From an uncultured Eubacteriales bacterium (GTDB taxonomy: Bacteria > Bacillota > Clostridia > Lachnospirales > Lachnospiraceae), in assembly GCA_900314885.1 (NCBI GenBank), contig OMWY01000003.1:1-64000 (forward strand): a stretch of DNA of 64,000 bases, read 5' to 3'. A program made the translations under genes and the position numbers. Shown here one piece after another: positions 24,193-32,503 of this stretch (the stretch's first letter is position 1; the number at the start of each line of letters is the position of its first letter). The notes beneath the pieces were generated by a model. The model was not told the DNA's origin. It did not search any database and saw only the letters and a list, made by a program, of their open reading frames with translations.

Positions 24193-25533
24193 TTACCACA
24201 GAATGGCATACTCATCAGAATTGGCTGTCTTGTAAGTGTTTCCCCGGAAAATAATGTCTTTGGTCCACTTCTTTCCCATTTCAGACCTGACAAACAAAGT
24301 CTTATCGGAAGCCGCCTCGAATATATTATTTTCTATTCTAATTCCCCGGCACTTCGATAATGTAAGAATTGCTCCTTCAGGGTCTGTCCCACTGTTTTTG
24401 CAGGTATTTTCTCTTACCGTGACACCCTTCACCCAGCCTAGGTTTGTCTCATATCCACCGATTGTAATACCGGCTTCAGGACAGTCAGAAATCTTATTTC
24501 CGGCCACTAGTATTTTACAAGTGGCGTATTCATCACTCTTTTGCTGTTCCTCTGCGCCTACCTCAATCCCTCCGCTACAGGCAATTATCGTATTATCGCG
24601 GAATTCTATCCCTTGCGCACCATCTACGTAAAGTCCATAGGATGTGGCGTAGGCTGACTTGCAGTTCTTAACTGTATTGCCAATAGCTTCACAGCTTACC
24701 GGGAAATCCTTTGAAGGATCCGGACAGTAGCTATAATTTCCGGTAAAATCTATACCGATATTACCGGTATTGTCAATCGTGTTCCCCTCAACCGTCACAT
24801 TCGTGACATGACCTGCGACCGAAATACACTCAGCCCAGCCGGTAGCGCAATTCTTAATCGTATTTTTGTAAATAAAAATATCCTCAATAGCTTCCTTCGC
24901 GCTATCTCCGAAGAGAAGAATTCCATTTGCGCAATGATCCTCGACAGAAGGATCAGGAACCGTGATGTCTTCCATGCTGCAGTTATCAATAATCAGGTGG
25001 TCACACCCCGGCTCAACGTATATTCCACATGCAGACTGCCCCTCTGCGTGAGCGATGGAAATTCCTGACAAGCGAACATACGAACAATCTGAAAGCCGAA
25101 TCATGACAGGCCCATCAGGAAGCGCCGGGTCATCGGAAGCCTCGGACAGGCCACTCCCATCAAAAACCGGAGCGGCTCCGGGAGCAGCCTCAAGCGTAAT
25201 ATAATTATCCTCTGTACCATGAAGTCCGGAAATATCTAGTATTTCCCTATAATCCCCAGTCTTTAATAAGAGAGTATCTCCGGCCTTTAGGTCGGAAATT
25301 ATCTCAGAAAGTTCATCCCCTTCTTCCGCTTCGTAAACCCTTCCACTACCCTCAAAGCTGTCGTTTCGCACAGCCTTCATAGCCGTCTCAAAAGTATCAT
25401 TTGATTCTTCTACTTGTACGGATGTAGCTCCTGTATTCTCTCTATTCTTGTTAAGATTCAACAAAAGCATTGCCGTTATCGCCGCAGAGAGCAATAAAAT
25501 AAAGCTGAAAATTTTCAATAAAGTTTTCGTCAT
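24193..25533 (-). CDS. Membrane-anchored right-handed parallel beta-helix protein
   Basis: 446 residues from the ATG at 25533 (AGGCGAGG upstream). N-terminal membrane anchor/uncleaved signal (LLKIFSFILLLSAAITAMLLL), a linker, then a chondroitinase-B/pectate-lyase-like beta-helix with repeated VxVExNTIxN, IFIYKNTIKN, IEFRDNTIIAC and IENNIFEA rungs to the C-terminus. Probably an extracytoplasmic polysaccharide-binding or lyase-like protein. It lacks clear catalytic residues that I can identify. R1 repeat copy 1 lies just upstream of the gene. Confidence 0.8.
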   Translation of the reverse strand: MTKTLLKIFSFILLLSAAITAMLLLNLNKNRENTGATSVQVEESNDTFETAMKAVRNDSFEGSGRVYEAEEGDELSEIISDLKAGDTLLLKTGDYREILDISGLHGTEDNYITLEAAPGAAPVFDGSGLSEASDDPALPDGPVMIRLSDCSYVRLSGISIAHAEGQSACGIYVEPGCDHLIIDNCSMEDITVPDPSVEDHCANGILLFGDSAKEAIEDIFIYKNTIKNCATGWAECISVAGHVTNVTVEGNTIDNTGNIGIDFTGNYSYCPDPSKDFPVSCEAIGNTVKNCKSAYATSYGLYVDGAQGIEFRDNTIIACSGGIEVGAEEQQKSDEYATCKILVAGNKISDCPEAGITIGGYETNLGWVKGVTVRENTCKNSGTDPEGAILTLSKCRGIRIENNIFEAASDKTLFVRSEMGKKWTKDIIFRGNTYKTANSDEYAILW

Positions 25534-25610
25534 ACCTCGCCTACTATCACAGAAATCCCATTTGCTATATCCTTCGCATCTATATGAAGAAACCCCTGTC
25601 AAGAACCGAA

Positions 25611-25675
25611 CCCTTACTAAATAATATCACATAAATAAGGAATGTACAAGCATTTTGGGGTCAGGCCCCAATGTC
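25611..25675. repeat. Dispersed repeat R1, copy 1
   Basis: About 65 bp, ending in the hairpin TTGGGGTCAGGCCCCAA. It matches 31889-31953 with 4 differences. It lies between the beta-helix gene and a histidine kinase remnant. Confidence 0.8.
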
Positions 25676-25699
25676 TGTAAAAAATTATTCTCAGGCTGT

Positions 25700-25980
25700 C
25701 TGGCAGCGGTTCTACTGCTTGCGGCCCTCCCCATTGAAAGCGGCCCGCTCCGGGCAGAGGCAAAAGAATTGACAAAAACAGATACCATACCCCCATGTAC
25801 GGCCAGAACATTCTTTGTAAAATACAGGGCAATCCCATAATACCCGGATAAGTGACGGCTCTGATTCTCTCTGTAGAACTGCTGATTCGCCTTCAATAGG
25901 CCTTCTTCTGTAAAGCCCTTTCCAAGCAGATGATGCGACTGGAAGAGCAGCTTGGGAAAATAAAGAATCGTCGATGAAAA
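25700..25980 (-). pseudogene. Sensor histidine kinase, HATPase_c C-terminal remnant
   Basis: The frame reads GKGFTEEGLLKANQQFYRENQSR then SGYYGIALYFTKNVLAVHGGMVSV, matching the F/G2 boxes of the histidine kinase ATPase domain (FSPE..LKHA..QF..GD.SR...HYGMGLYI...HGG). The sensor, HisKA and N-box regions are missing. The 3' part runs into repeat R1. No response regulator is near. Confidence 0.7.
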
Positions 25981-25987
25981 CTTTATT

Positions 25988-26917
25988 CTATGACTGCTTT
26001 TTCTTTTTTCCTTTATACTTCCGCCCGACGTTTTGCGCCGCAGCTTCCTGATTCTCCTGATACCGTTCTTCTTCAGCACGGAATTCTTCGTCCTCGTCCA
26101 TGATGTTCCGGACAATCAGGCTCCTTGTCAGTTTGTCTGTCCGGTTCTCTTCCGCATTCAGTTTTTCCCGTCTTTTTACATAGAAGTAGCCGAGCGTACT
26201 GAAGACGACCGCCCCGATGAAGTTGACAAACAGATCCTTCATTGTATCCAGAATACCGATATCGAGATATCCGCCCTCAATTATATATGTTTTTCCATCC
26301 GCAGTATGAATGACCGTGTCCGTGATGTTTTTTACGGCGATGATTTTCTGACTGTGTGTAGGATCCAGGCTGACCGACTGGAAATTCTGAACAATGAAAT
26401 CCTTCTGCATGTCCTGGCCCAGAAAAAGATCCGCAAAGCATTCTATGAATTCCCACAGAACACCGATCGTCATGGAAAAACAGAAGGCGGCAAGAGCCAG
26501 ATAGAAAGGTGACAGGTCGACCCGCTTACTGTGGCGGTTCAGGAGGTCGACCAGAGAAAAACCGACAGCAGCAGCCAGAAAGCCGTTGATCGTGTGCAGC
26601 ATCGTGTCCCATCCGGGAATCGCCGTATAGAAGGCATCCACCTCACCCAGAATCTCCGCCGCAAAAATGAAGAGATAGATGATGGCTTCAAATACGGTCG
26701 GTATCTCTATCTTGAAATGGTCCTCCAAAAGGCTCGGAATCAGAAATAATAATAAAGACAGGATGCATATCGCAAAGCCTTCAAAGTTTTTCGTCAGAAG
26801 CTGCCGGATCGCCACCAGAATGACGAGAATCCGAAGAACGGAATAGATCCGGAAAGCCACCGGATCTATTTTGATCCGGATCCGGAGATAACTGATGTAG
26901 TCACGGATTTTCTTCAT
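25988..26917 (-). CDS. Polytopic membrane protein, YjdF/DUF2238-like (paralog B)
   Basis: 309 residues, colinear and close to identical with paralog A (16877-17815): same membrane segments, PGWDTMLHTINGFLAAA, GVLWEFIECFADLFLGQDM and NIMDEDEEF. They diverge only in the last about 25 residues (here QNVGRKYKGKKKKQS). Both copies look intact. The TVP38 gene that should precede it is internally deleted (26948-27087). This is a segmental duplication or two acquisitions of one block. Confidence 0.7.
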   Translation of the reverse strand: MKKIRDYISYLRIRIKIDPVAFRIYSVLRILVILVAIRQLLTKNFEGFAICILSLLLFLIPSLLEDHFKIEIPTVFEAIIYLFIFAAEILGEVDAFYTAIPGWDTMLHTINGFLAAAVGFSLVDLLNRHSKRVDLSPFYLALAAFCFSMTIGVLWEFIECFADLFLGQDMQKDFIVQNFQSVSLDPTHSQKIIAVKNITDTVIHTADGKTYIIEGGYLDIGILDTMKDLFVNFIGAVVFSTLGYFYVKRREKLNAEENRTDKLTRSLIVRNIMDEDEEFRAEEERYQENQEAAAQNVGRKYKGKKKKQS

Positions 26918-26947
26918 GAAACTTACCTTTCTTTCATTGATTTATCG

Positions 26948-27087
26948 TCATCCTCTGGTTTTTCCTTCCGTATGCTTCTTCCGATACCAGAGCATGCCGG
27001 ATGCTGTAAGCACCAAAATAGCAAACAGGATGCCGTAAAGATGGCTATGCTGATGATCCTTTTTTTCTTTACCTCATTTGCTTCCAT
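26948..27087 (-). pseudogene. TVP38/TMEM64 gene with large internal deletion
   Basis: Starts MEANEVKKKRIISIAIF, like the intact gene's first 17 residues (MKSINERKKKIISASFF). After about 14 codons a different frame gives the C-terminal end HSHLYGILFAILVLTASGMLWYRKKHTEG, matching the intact YGLFAGVLIGIMALTAVGMFWYRRVHSE. About 180 residues including the whole VTT core are deleted. Confidence 0.75.
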
Positions 27088-27162
27088 AATGTAAAATCTA
27101 ATAAAACACAGTATACACATCGCCCCCTAAGTTCCACTGCGGGAAGGGCCTGTGCGCCGGGG

Positions 27163-27863
27163 TTATCCGATCCGGTCCGGATCAAATTTAATCGGCAGAC
27201 CGTCAACTTCAAGTACGCCTTTTTCCTTACCTTCAGAAGATATACTGTCATTCAAAATGTCTTCGCAGCCTTTTCTGAAATCCGAGACCACTTTGAGGTC
27301 TACAGAATAAGCTGCATGCCCGCCATAAAGACTGCTGACAGCCCCCTTATCAATCAACTCCTGCATCTTACCAAGGCTCTCGATATAGGTGGAGATCGGC
27401 TGACTCTCCTTCAGCTGAAGAAGCACGCCGGAGTTTGTGAGGGAATCTCCTGTGAACAGGGATTTCGTCCAACTGTCCAGCAGGCATATGGACCCCGGTG
27501 TATGCCCGGGCGTTTCTACAACTTCCAGTGTCCGGCCGCCCAGATCAAACTTCCCGTCTTCCGGAAGAGGCTTCCAGTCTTCCTTGATTGGCATTTCCTC
27601 TATCGCCTTGTTCTGATACTTCATGATGATGTTAACCAGAAATCCTGAGTCTTTCATGGAGTCTTCCAGCGTTGCCGGATCATTCCACATTTCGATTGAT
27701 TCAGCGCTTCTGAATAGGCGTAAACGCCATCCGCAATCTTCTCAAACTTCGGCATGGTCACCCTGCCCAGACTGCGGAGATAAAGATTCCCGCCGATTCC
27801 AAGAGCGGCAATGATTACCAGAATAATAATCAACGCTTTCATTCTGCCCTTCTTCTTTTTCAT
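27163..27863 (-). pseudogene. Metallo-beta-lactamase-fold hydrolase, internally deleted and frameshifted
   Basis: N-terminal part (27863 down to about 27690): basic start, one membrane segment or signal (LIIILVIIAALGIGG), then KFEKIADGVYAY, the usual beginning of an MBL fold. C-terminal part (from about 27690): WNDPATLEDSMK..., ETPGHTPGSICLL, FTGDSLTNSGVL and LYGGHAAYS. The HxHxDH metal site between them is gone and the two parts are in different frames. Non-functional. Confidence 0.8.
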
Positions 27864-27900
27864 ACCTATTTCCTTTCAAAGCATTCGCTCTGCTTTTCCC

Positions 27901-29464
27901 CTACGATGCAAACTGACTTAAGTACAGCTGCTCATACTTGCCGTGCCGGGCCATAAGCTCATCGTGGTTTCCGGCTTCTTTGATGTCTCCGTTTTCCATA
28001 TAAAGGATCATGTCCGCATCCCGGATGGTGGAAAGGCGGTGAGCGATTACAAAGCTTGTCCGGCCTTTCATCAGTTTTGCCATTGCATCCTGAATCTTCT
28101 GTTCCGTATAGGTGTCCACGTTGCTGGTGGCCTCATCGAGAATCATGATCTCGGGGTCACAGGCCATGGCGCGGGCAATCGCCAGACGCTGCCGCTGACC
28201 GCCGGACAGGTTCGTTCCGCCCTGAGCGATATGCTCATGGTATCTGTCTGTTTTCTTTTCAATGAATTCGTCCGCGCAGGCGATCTCAGCTGCCCGTTTC
28301 CAGTCTTCTTCCTGTCCGGATTCATCTCCGAAATTCAGGTTCGAGGCGATGTCACCTGTAAAAAGGACATTTTTCTGAGGCACATAGCCGATACGCCTTC
28401 TGAGGTCGGAAAGGCGCCACTTCCTCACATCCACGCCGTCCACCAGGATAGGCAAACGTGACGTCCCGGAATTCAATGCTGCCTTTTTCTGTTCCCACTG
28501 CCTCCTCGCCGTCCTTCATGGAGTTCTCTGTTTCGAGCACTTCCCGGATCCGGCCCGCACAGGCATAGGCATTGGGGAACATCATGATGACAGCTGCCAG
28601 AAGAATTACGGACATCAGAATCATGCTGATATACTGGCTGTTCGCCACCAGGGCGCCGACTTCCATCTCCCCGATGCCTACGTAATAGGAACCAAGGCCC
28701 ATGACCGCTGCCGTTGTCACTCCGAAGATGACCTGGATCACCGGCATGAGGGCTCCGGTCAGGCGCCCGGACTTCATCATTACTTTTGTATATTCCTGAT
28801 TCTCATCCCGGAAGCGGTCCATCTCTGTCTGCTGCCGGTTGAAGGCACGTATGACGCGCACACCCTCAAGCGTCTCCAGGAATAGGCTGTTCATGCGGTC
28901 CATCTTTTTTCTCATGGATACAGAGTAGCGGGCAGCCGCCAGAATAATGACGGCCGCGCTGATGAGAAGGACCGGAATTGCCACATTCAGGACCGAGCTG
29001 ACTTTGCCGCCGGTTGCTGCAGAAAGCACCATGCCTGCTATCGCCATCAGAGGGGCCATCACGCCCATGCGGAGAAGCAAAGTCAGGAAAGACTGCACAT
29101 TCGTGACATCCGAGGTACTTCTGGCAACCAGGGAAGCCGTCCCAAACCTGTCCATGTCCGCAGCCGAAAGATCCTGCACCTTGTGAAAGATTTCCTTCCG
29201 AAGACCGGCCGCAAAGCCTGTGGATATTTTTGCGGAAAGCGCTGTTGTAACAATGTTGGCCACACAGGTAATCACTGCCATAACTGCCATGATGATGGCT
29301 ATGGTAATGATGTAGCTCCTGCTTTCCTCTGCGATTCCCTTGTCAATCATTGTGGCGAGCAGAGTCGGCAGCATCATTTCCGCAACTGTTCCGATCATCA
29401 TCAGGACAAGCAGCCCGGCCAGATATTTTTTATTGATCTTCACGCATGAAAATAGCGTCCTCAT
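27901..29464 (-). pseudogene. ABC exporter (permease-ATPase half-transporter) lacking Walker A through an internal deletion
   Basis: From 29464: six-helix exporter domain, 1-310, and the start of the ATPase (GSIEFRDVTFAYP). The frame then breaks. From about 28476 the other frame continues ILVDGVDVRKWRLSDLRRRIGYVPQKN, LSGGQRQRLAIARA, MILDEATSNVD and IAHRLST. Roughly 55-60 residues with the Walker A P-loop are missing. The join TATCCTGGTGG fits both expected flanks (Y-P-G and I-L-V), consistent with deletion between short direct repeats. Divergent from a TetR gene that presumably regulated it. Confidence 0.85.
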
Positions 29465-29494
29465 TCTATTCCCTTCCCCCCGTCCTTTTTGAAG

Positions 29495-29523
29495 TTGACA
29501 AAATTGTTTTTATGTGATATATT
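29495..29523 (+). promoter_or_regulatory. Promoter of the TetR gene
   Basis: Plus strand TTGACA (29495-29500), 17-nt spacer, TATATT (29518-29523). The -10 lies inside the palindromic operator. Confidence 0.75.
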
Positions 29524-29531
29524 TATATCAC
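29514..29531. promoter_or_regulatory. Palindromic operator between divergent TetR and ABC genes
   Basis: GTGATATA-TT-TATATCAC, a perfect 8-bp inverted repeat. It covers the -10 of the TetR promoter and lies just downstream of the -10 of the ABC promoter, so one bound repressor could block both. Confidence 0.8.
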
Positions 29532-29539
29532 TTGAGATT

Positions 29540-29568
29540 AATATACTCTTATTTGAGACAGTCGTCAA
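29540..29568 (-). promoter_or_regulatory. Promoter of the ABC exporter pseudogene
   Basis: Minus strand TTGACG (29568-29563), 17-nt spacer, TATATT (29545-29540), 8 nt before the operator. Confidence 0.75.
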
Positions 29569-29628
29569 CGGGGTTTTTCAAAGTGATACAAAAACGCTGA
29601 TTATTCTCATAAGAGACGGAGGAAAGCT

Positions 29629-30147
29629 ATGAACAGAAGGGAAATGCTTACATTGGAACTGAGAGAAGATATTGGACAGGCCATTATCGACCTGATGAAA
29701 GAAAAGCCGCTGGAAAAGATTACAGTGGATGAATTTTCCGAAAAGGCAAATGTCGGCCGGGCCACCTTCTACCGCCAGTTTCATTCCAAGGAAGAGGCGA
29801 TTTCCTACAAGCTGAACCGGGACTGGGCGCACTTCGCCAAGAAGCGTGGATACACTTTTGAAGAGACTGCCCCGAAGGAATTCTCAAAGGCTTTCTTTGA
29901 ATTCATCTATTCCATTCGGGAAACGAACAGTCTTCTGATAGAAAACGGCTGCGAACATTGTATATTTGATGCCACACGCCTTGCATTTGAAAACATAAAT
30001 GAGAAGACAAACAGGAAAGAATATTATCATGACCACTTCCGGGCATACGGCCTGCTCGGCCTGGTGGAGGGATGGATCGACGCGGACTATGACCTTACGA
30101 TTGATGAGATGGCGGATCTGGTGGTCGAATATTTTTACAAGGTCTGA
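29629..30147 (+). CDS. TetR-family transcriptional regulator
   Basis: 172 residues. N-terminal HTH (IGQAIIDLMKEKPLEKITVDEFSEKANVGRATFYRQFHSKEEAISYKL) and an all-helical C-terminal domain of the TetR_C group (LLIENGCEHCIFDATRLAFE...GLVEGWIDADYDLTIDEMADLVVEYF). Start after GGAGGAAAGCT. It appears intact although its probable target, the divergent ABC exporter, is broken. The palindrome at 29514-29531 is its likely operator. Confidence 0.9.
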   Translation: MNRREMLTLELREDIGQAIIDLMKEKPLEKITVDEFSEKANVGRATFYRQFHSKEEAISYKLNRDWAHFAKKRGYTFEETAPKEFSKAFFEFIYSIRETNSLLIENGCEHCIFDATRLAFENINEKTNRKEYYHDHFRAYGLLGLVEGWIDADYDLTIDEMADLVVEYFYKV

Positions 30148-30159
30148 TTCACACGGTAC

Positions 30160-30423
30160 CTGCGGCAGGTCAAAGATCTCGCCTGATGCTTCATAGATGT
30201 GAAAAACCTCAAGTGCGGTCCGGGATGCCTCGGTCGGATAGATCTGCGCCATATATGGGTTCTTCTCAAAGATTTCAAGAAGCCGTTCTGTTCCGATGTT
30301 TCGCACCTTACCGCGAAGGTTCACGGAGACGGAAGACATGGTATCCTCGCCTTTTAAGCCAGTGAGCGCTACAAAGCCGTGCTTCATCAGCCGGTCATAG
30401 AAAGCCTTCCCTCGCGCAGTCAG
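30160..30423 (-). pseudogene. Pyridoxamine 5'-phosphate oxidase-like (PPOX) family remnant
   Basis: Frame GKAFYDRLMKHGFVALTGLKGEDTMSSVSVNLRGKVRNIGTERL, then NPYMAQIYPTEASRTALEVFHIYEASGEIFDLP, resembling the middle of a flavin-binding PPOX-class protein. Both ends are missing: one runs into the TetR gene end and the other into non-coding sequence. No upstream start or site is seen. Confidence 0.6.
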
Positions 30424-30465
30424 GAATTATAATCCGTCCTCATCTGAGAGCATAAGATCTGATTT

Positions 30466-31500
30466 TTAGTAAAGCACCCGGTAAATAGTTGAAATTGGCA
30501 AGCCGACAACATTGTTATAGTCGCCTCTGATTTCCTTCACAAGGACAGCTCCCTTTCCCTGTATGCCATAGGAGCCGGCTTTATCGAATGGTTCTCCTGT
30601 TTCAATATATGCCTGAATGCCTTGCTCGGATAGCGGATAGAATGTAACATCTGTTGAAACTGATAATGTCGTTCTATAGAGTATTTTTCCTTTATATGTA
30701 CGTATGATGCTGACACCGGTATATACCTGATGGGTATTGCCAGAAAGGAGTGTCAGCATTTTTTCTGCCATTTTTTTATCCTTTGGTTTTCCTAGAATTT
30801 TCCCCTCACAGGACACAGCTGTATCTGCTCCAAGAATCCAATCATTTTGATGTCTCTCAATAACAGAGGATGCCTTTCTGAAAGAAAGCTCCTCTACATA
30901 CTGATCCGGTATTGTCTCAGAAGTGAATTCATCCACATCAGACGGATCAAGAGAAAACTCAATACCGATCTGCGCTAAAAGCTCTCTTCGTCTTGGCGAG
31001 CCAGAGGCAAGTACAAGATGATTTTTAAAGGTTAATCGATCAATGAGCGCTGTGCATCCCTTCACAATATCCTGGTAAGCTGTTTCAAAATCTCCCGTAT
31101 ACCATGGATCTGATACGTCTCTGGGCGTATCTGCAAAGTCCAGTAATAGCCACATTTTATGATCCGGATCACCGCCTGCAATATTCTCCATTCTTCGGAG
31201 ATTCAATGCGTCCATCCCAATCAGGAGATCATAATACCGGTAATCTTCCTTCGTCATAAGCCGTGCACGTTTTCCTTCGCAGCTGATTCCATGCTCTAAA
31301 AGCTTTGCCTTAGCAGGAGGATATACCAGGTTTCCAACCCCTCTGTAAATTTCTTCCGTTGAAACTGCCGCAGATGCTACCTCATAGCGATCCTTTAATC
31401 CATGCTTTTCTGCATAATCGCGAAAGAAAAATTCCGCGATTGGTGATCTGCAAATATTGCCGTGGCACACAAAAAGTATCTTTATAGGCTCTTTCGTCGT
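30466..31500 (-). CDS. Low-molecular-weight protein tyrosine phosphatase fused to a Maf nucleotide pyrophosphatase; start codon apparently ACG
   Basis: 344 residues if read from 31500. Domain 1 (1-150): KILFVCHGNICRSP (LMW-PTP CX5R P-loop) and DPWYTGDFETAYQDI (DPW/Y general acid region). Domain 2 (155-344): LVLASGSPRRRELLAQIGI, ILGADTAVSCEGKILGKPKD, YTGVSIIRT, AGSYGIQGKGA, the Maf pattern. The Shine-Dalgarno AGGAGG stands 6 nt before ACG-ACG-AAA-GAG; a T-to-C change could have turned ATG into ACG. No in-frame ATG is near. The same frame continues upstream into an aldose-epimerase remnant, where a GTG at 31647 is the nearest formal start. Expression is therefore uncertain. Confidence 0.75.
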   Translation of the reverse strand, partial: TTKEPIKILFVCHGNICRSPIAEFFFRDYAEKHGLKDRYEVASAAVSTEEIYRGVGNLVYPPAKAKLLEHGISCEGKRARLMTKEDYRYYDLLIGMDALNLRRMENIAGGDPDHKMWLLLDFADTPRDVSDPWYTGDFETAYQDIVKGCTALIDRLTFKNHLVLASGSPRRRELLAQIGIEFSLDPSDVDEFTSETIPDQYVEELSFRKASSVIERHQNDWILGADTAVSCEGKILGKPKDKKMAEKMLTLLSGNTHQVYTGVSIIRTYKGKILYRTTLSVSTDVTFYPLSEQGIQAYIETGEPFDKAGSYGIQGKGAVLVKEIRGDYNNVVGLPISTIYRVLY

Positions 31501-31888
31501 GTCACACCTCCTCTCATCATTTGTATGAAAATTTACAAAACACCCGGTACGTCGGCACTCCCCGCCTGTAGTGCTTATGGTCAGAGGGCACATGAACGCC
31601 GGATGCGCTCCAATCATGAACGGCATGCACTCGTCTTCCGTCGTCACACGCCAAACGACCTTTACCGCATTTCATTCCAGAATATAACCGATCTGCAGAT
31701 GGAAATGATAAGGATATTTCTGCAATGTTTCCTCAGAGTAGTCGAGGCGGAACCAAAGCCCGTCTGAACGTCCTTCAAAGATAAAATCCATATCATGGGC
31801 AAAACCGTGCTGGTCCATTTCATATTCCTTCCCGTCATTCCGGTATCGGCCTCCCGATACAGCACCTACGAATGGGAAGAGAACCGGA
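31501..31888 (-). pseudogene. Aldose 1-epimerase family protein, middle segment
   Basis: Reads PVLFPFVGAVSGGRYRNDGKEYEM, QHGFAHDMDFIFEGRSDGLWFRLDY, SEETLQKYPYHFHLQIGYILE, then a TGA in place of the expected Trp, then NAVKVVWRVTTEDECMPFMIGAHPAF. It is a near copy of the N-terminal half at 34344-34655 plus the next segment that is deleted there. Both gene ends are missing; its 5' side is repeat R1 and its 3' side runs in frame into the LMW-PTP::Maf gene. Confidence 0.8.
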
Positions 31889-31953
31889 CACTTACTAAAT
31901 AATACCACATAAATAAGGAATGTACAAGTATTTTGGGGTCAGACCCCAATGTC
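31889..31953. repeat. Dispersed repeat R1, copy 2
   Basis: Matches 25611-25675 with 4 differences over 65 bp. It ends in TTGGGGTCAGACCCCAA, a perfect 8-bp inverted repeat around one base. It lies at the 5' break of the aldose-epimerase segment. Confidence 0.8.
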
Positions 31954-32069
31954 CACTAATGTCTCAGTAGTAAAACGGCTACCATTCTTTACATACGCAG
32001 TAAAGCACCTTTCCGTTAAAAGTAAAATGCCACGATTGCCCTCTCACCCTACCCGTTTATTAAGGCCTT

Positions 32070-32498
32070 CTAGTCCGACTCGTCCATCTGCCACATCATG
32101 GCAAAGAAGGACTGCACGTCGGATGTCAGTTTTTTCGGCTTTTCCTGCATTCCCCTCTTGTACCACTCGCTCATGAGGCCGAAAAGGAAGTTGGCCCAGG
32201 CGATCTTCATATAGGCCGTGATATTTTCATCCGCCTCGTCATAGCCAAGCATGGAGATGATGAGGTCCAGAAGAAGCTTCTCCTGGCCGGAGGCAAAAAG
32301 CACATCCAGAAGCTTTCTGTTCTTCCAGAAGTACTGCAGCAGGGCTTCTTTGATATACTCTTCCGTCTTTGCCATTTTTTCCTCAAGAATAATTTCACTT
32401 CCACTCGCCCGGGCCGGAGCACTTCCTGAAAACCCGGGGAAGAATTCTCTTCTAAGCATCCAGCATGCTTGGGACATTGTAGTTCGGTAACCATTCAT
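32070..32498 (-). pseudogene. TetR-family regulator, C-terminal remnant
   Basis: From about residue 40 (EEKMAKTEEYIKEALLQYFWKNRKLLDVLFASGQEKLLLDLIISML) to FAMMWQMDESD it is a TetR C-terminal ligand-binding domain. The N-terminal HTH is replaced by unrelated sequence (MNGYRTTMSQACW...). 5 bp downstream of the ATPase stop, but there is no sign that it belongs to that module. Confidence 0.65.
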
Positions 32499-32503
32499 TC
32501 CAT

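Noticed and set aside
31501-31647. Extended reading of the LMW-PTP::Maf gene from the GTG at 31647
   Set aside because: The added residues are aldose-epimerase sequence, and the GTG is an internal codon of that remnant with no ribosome site.
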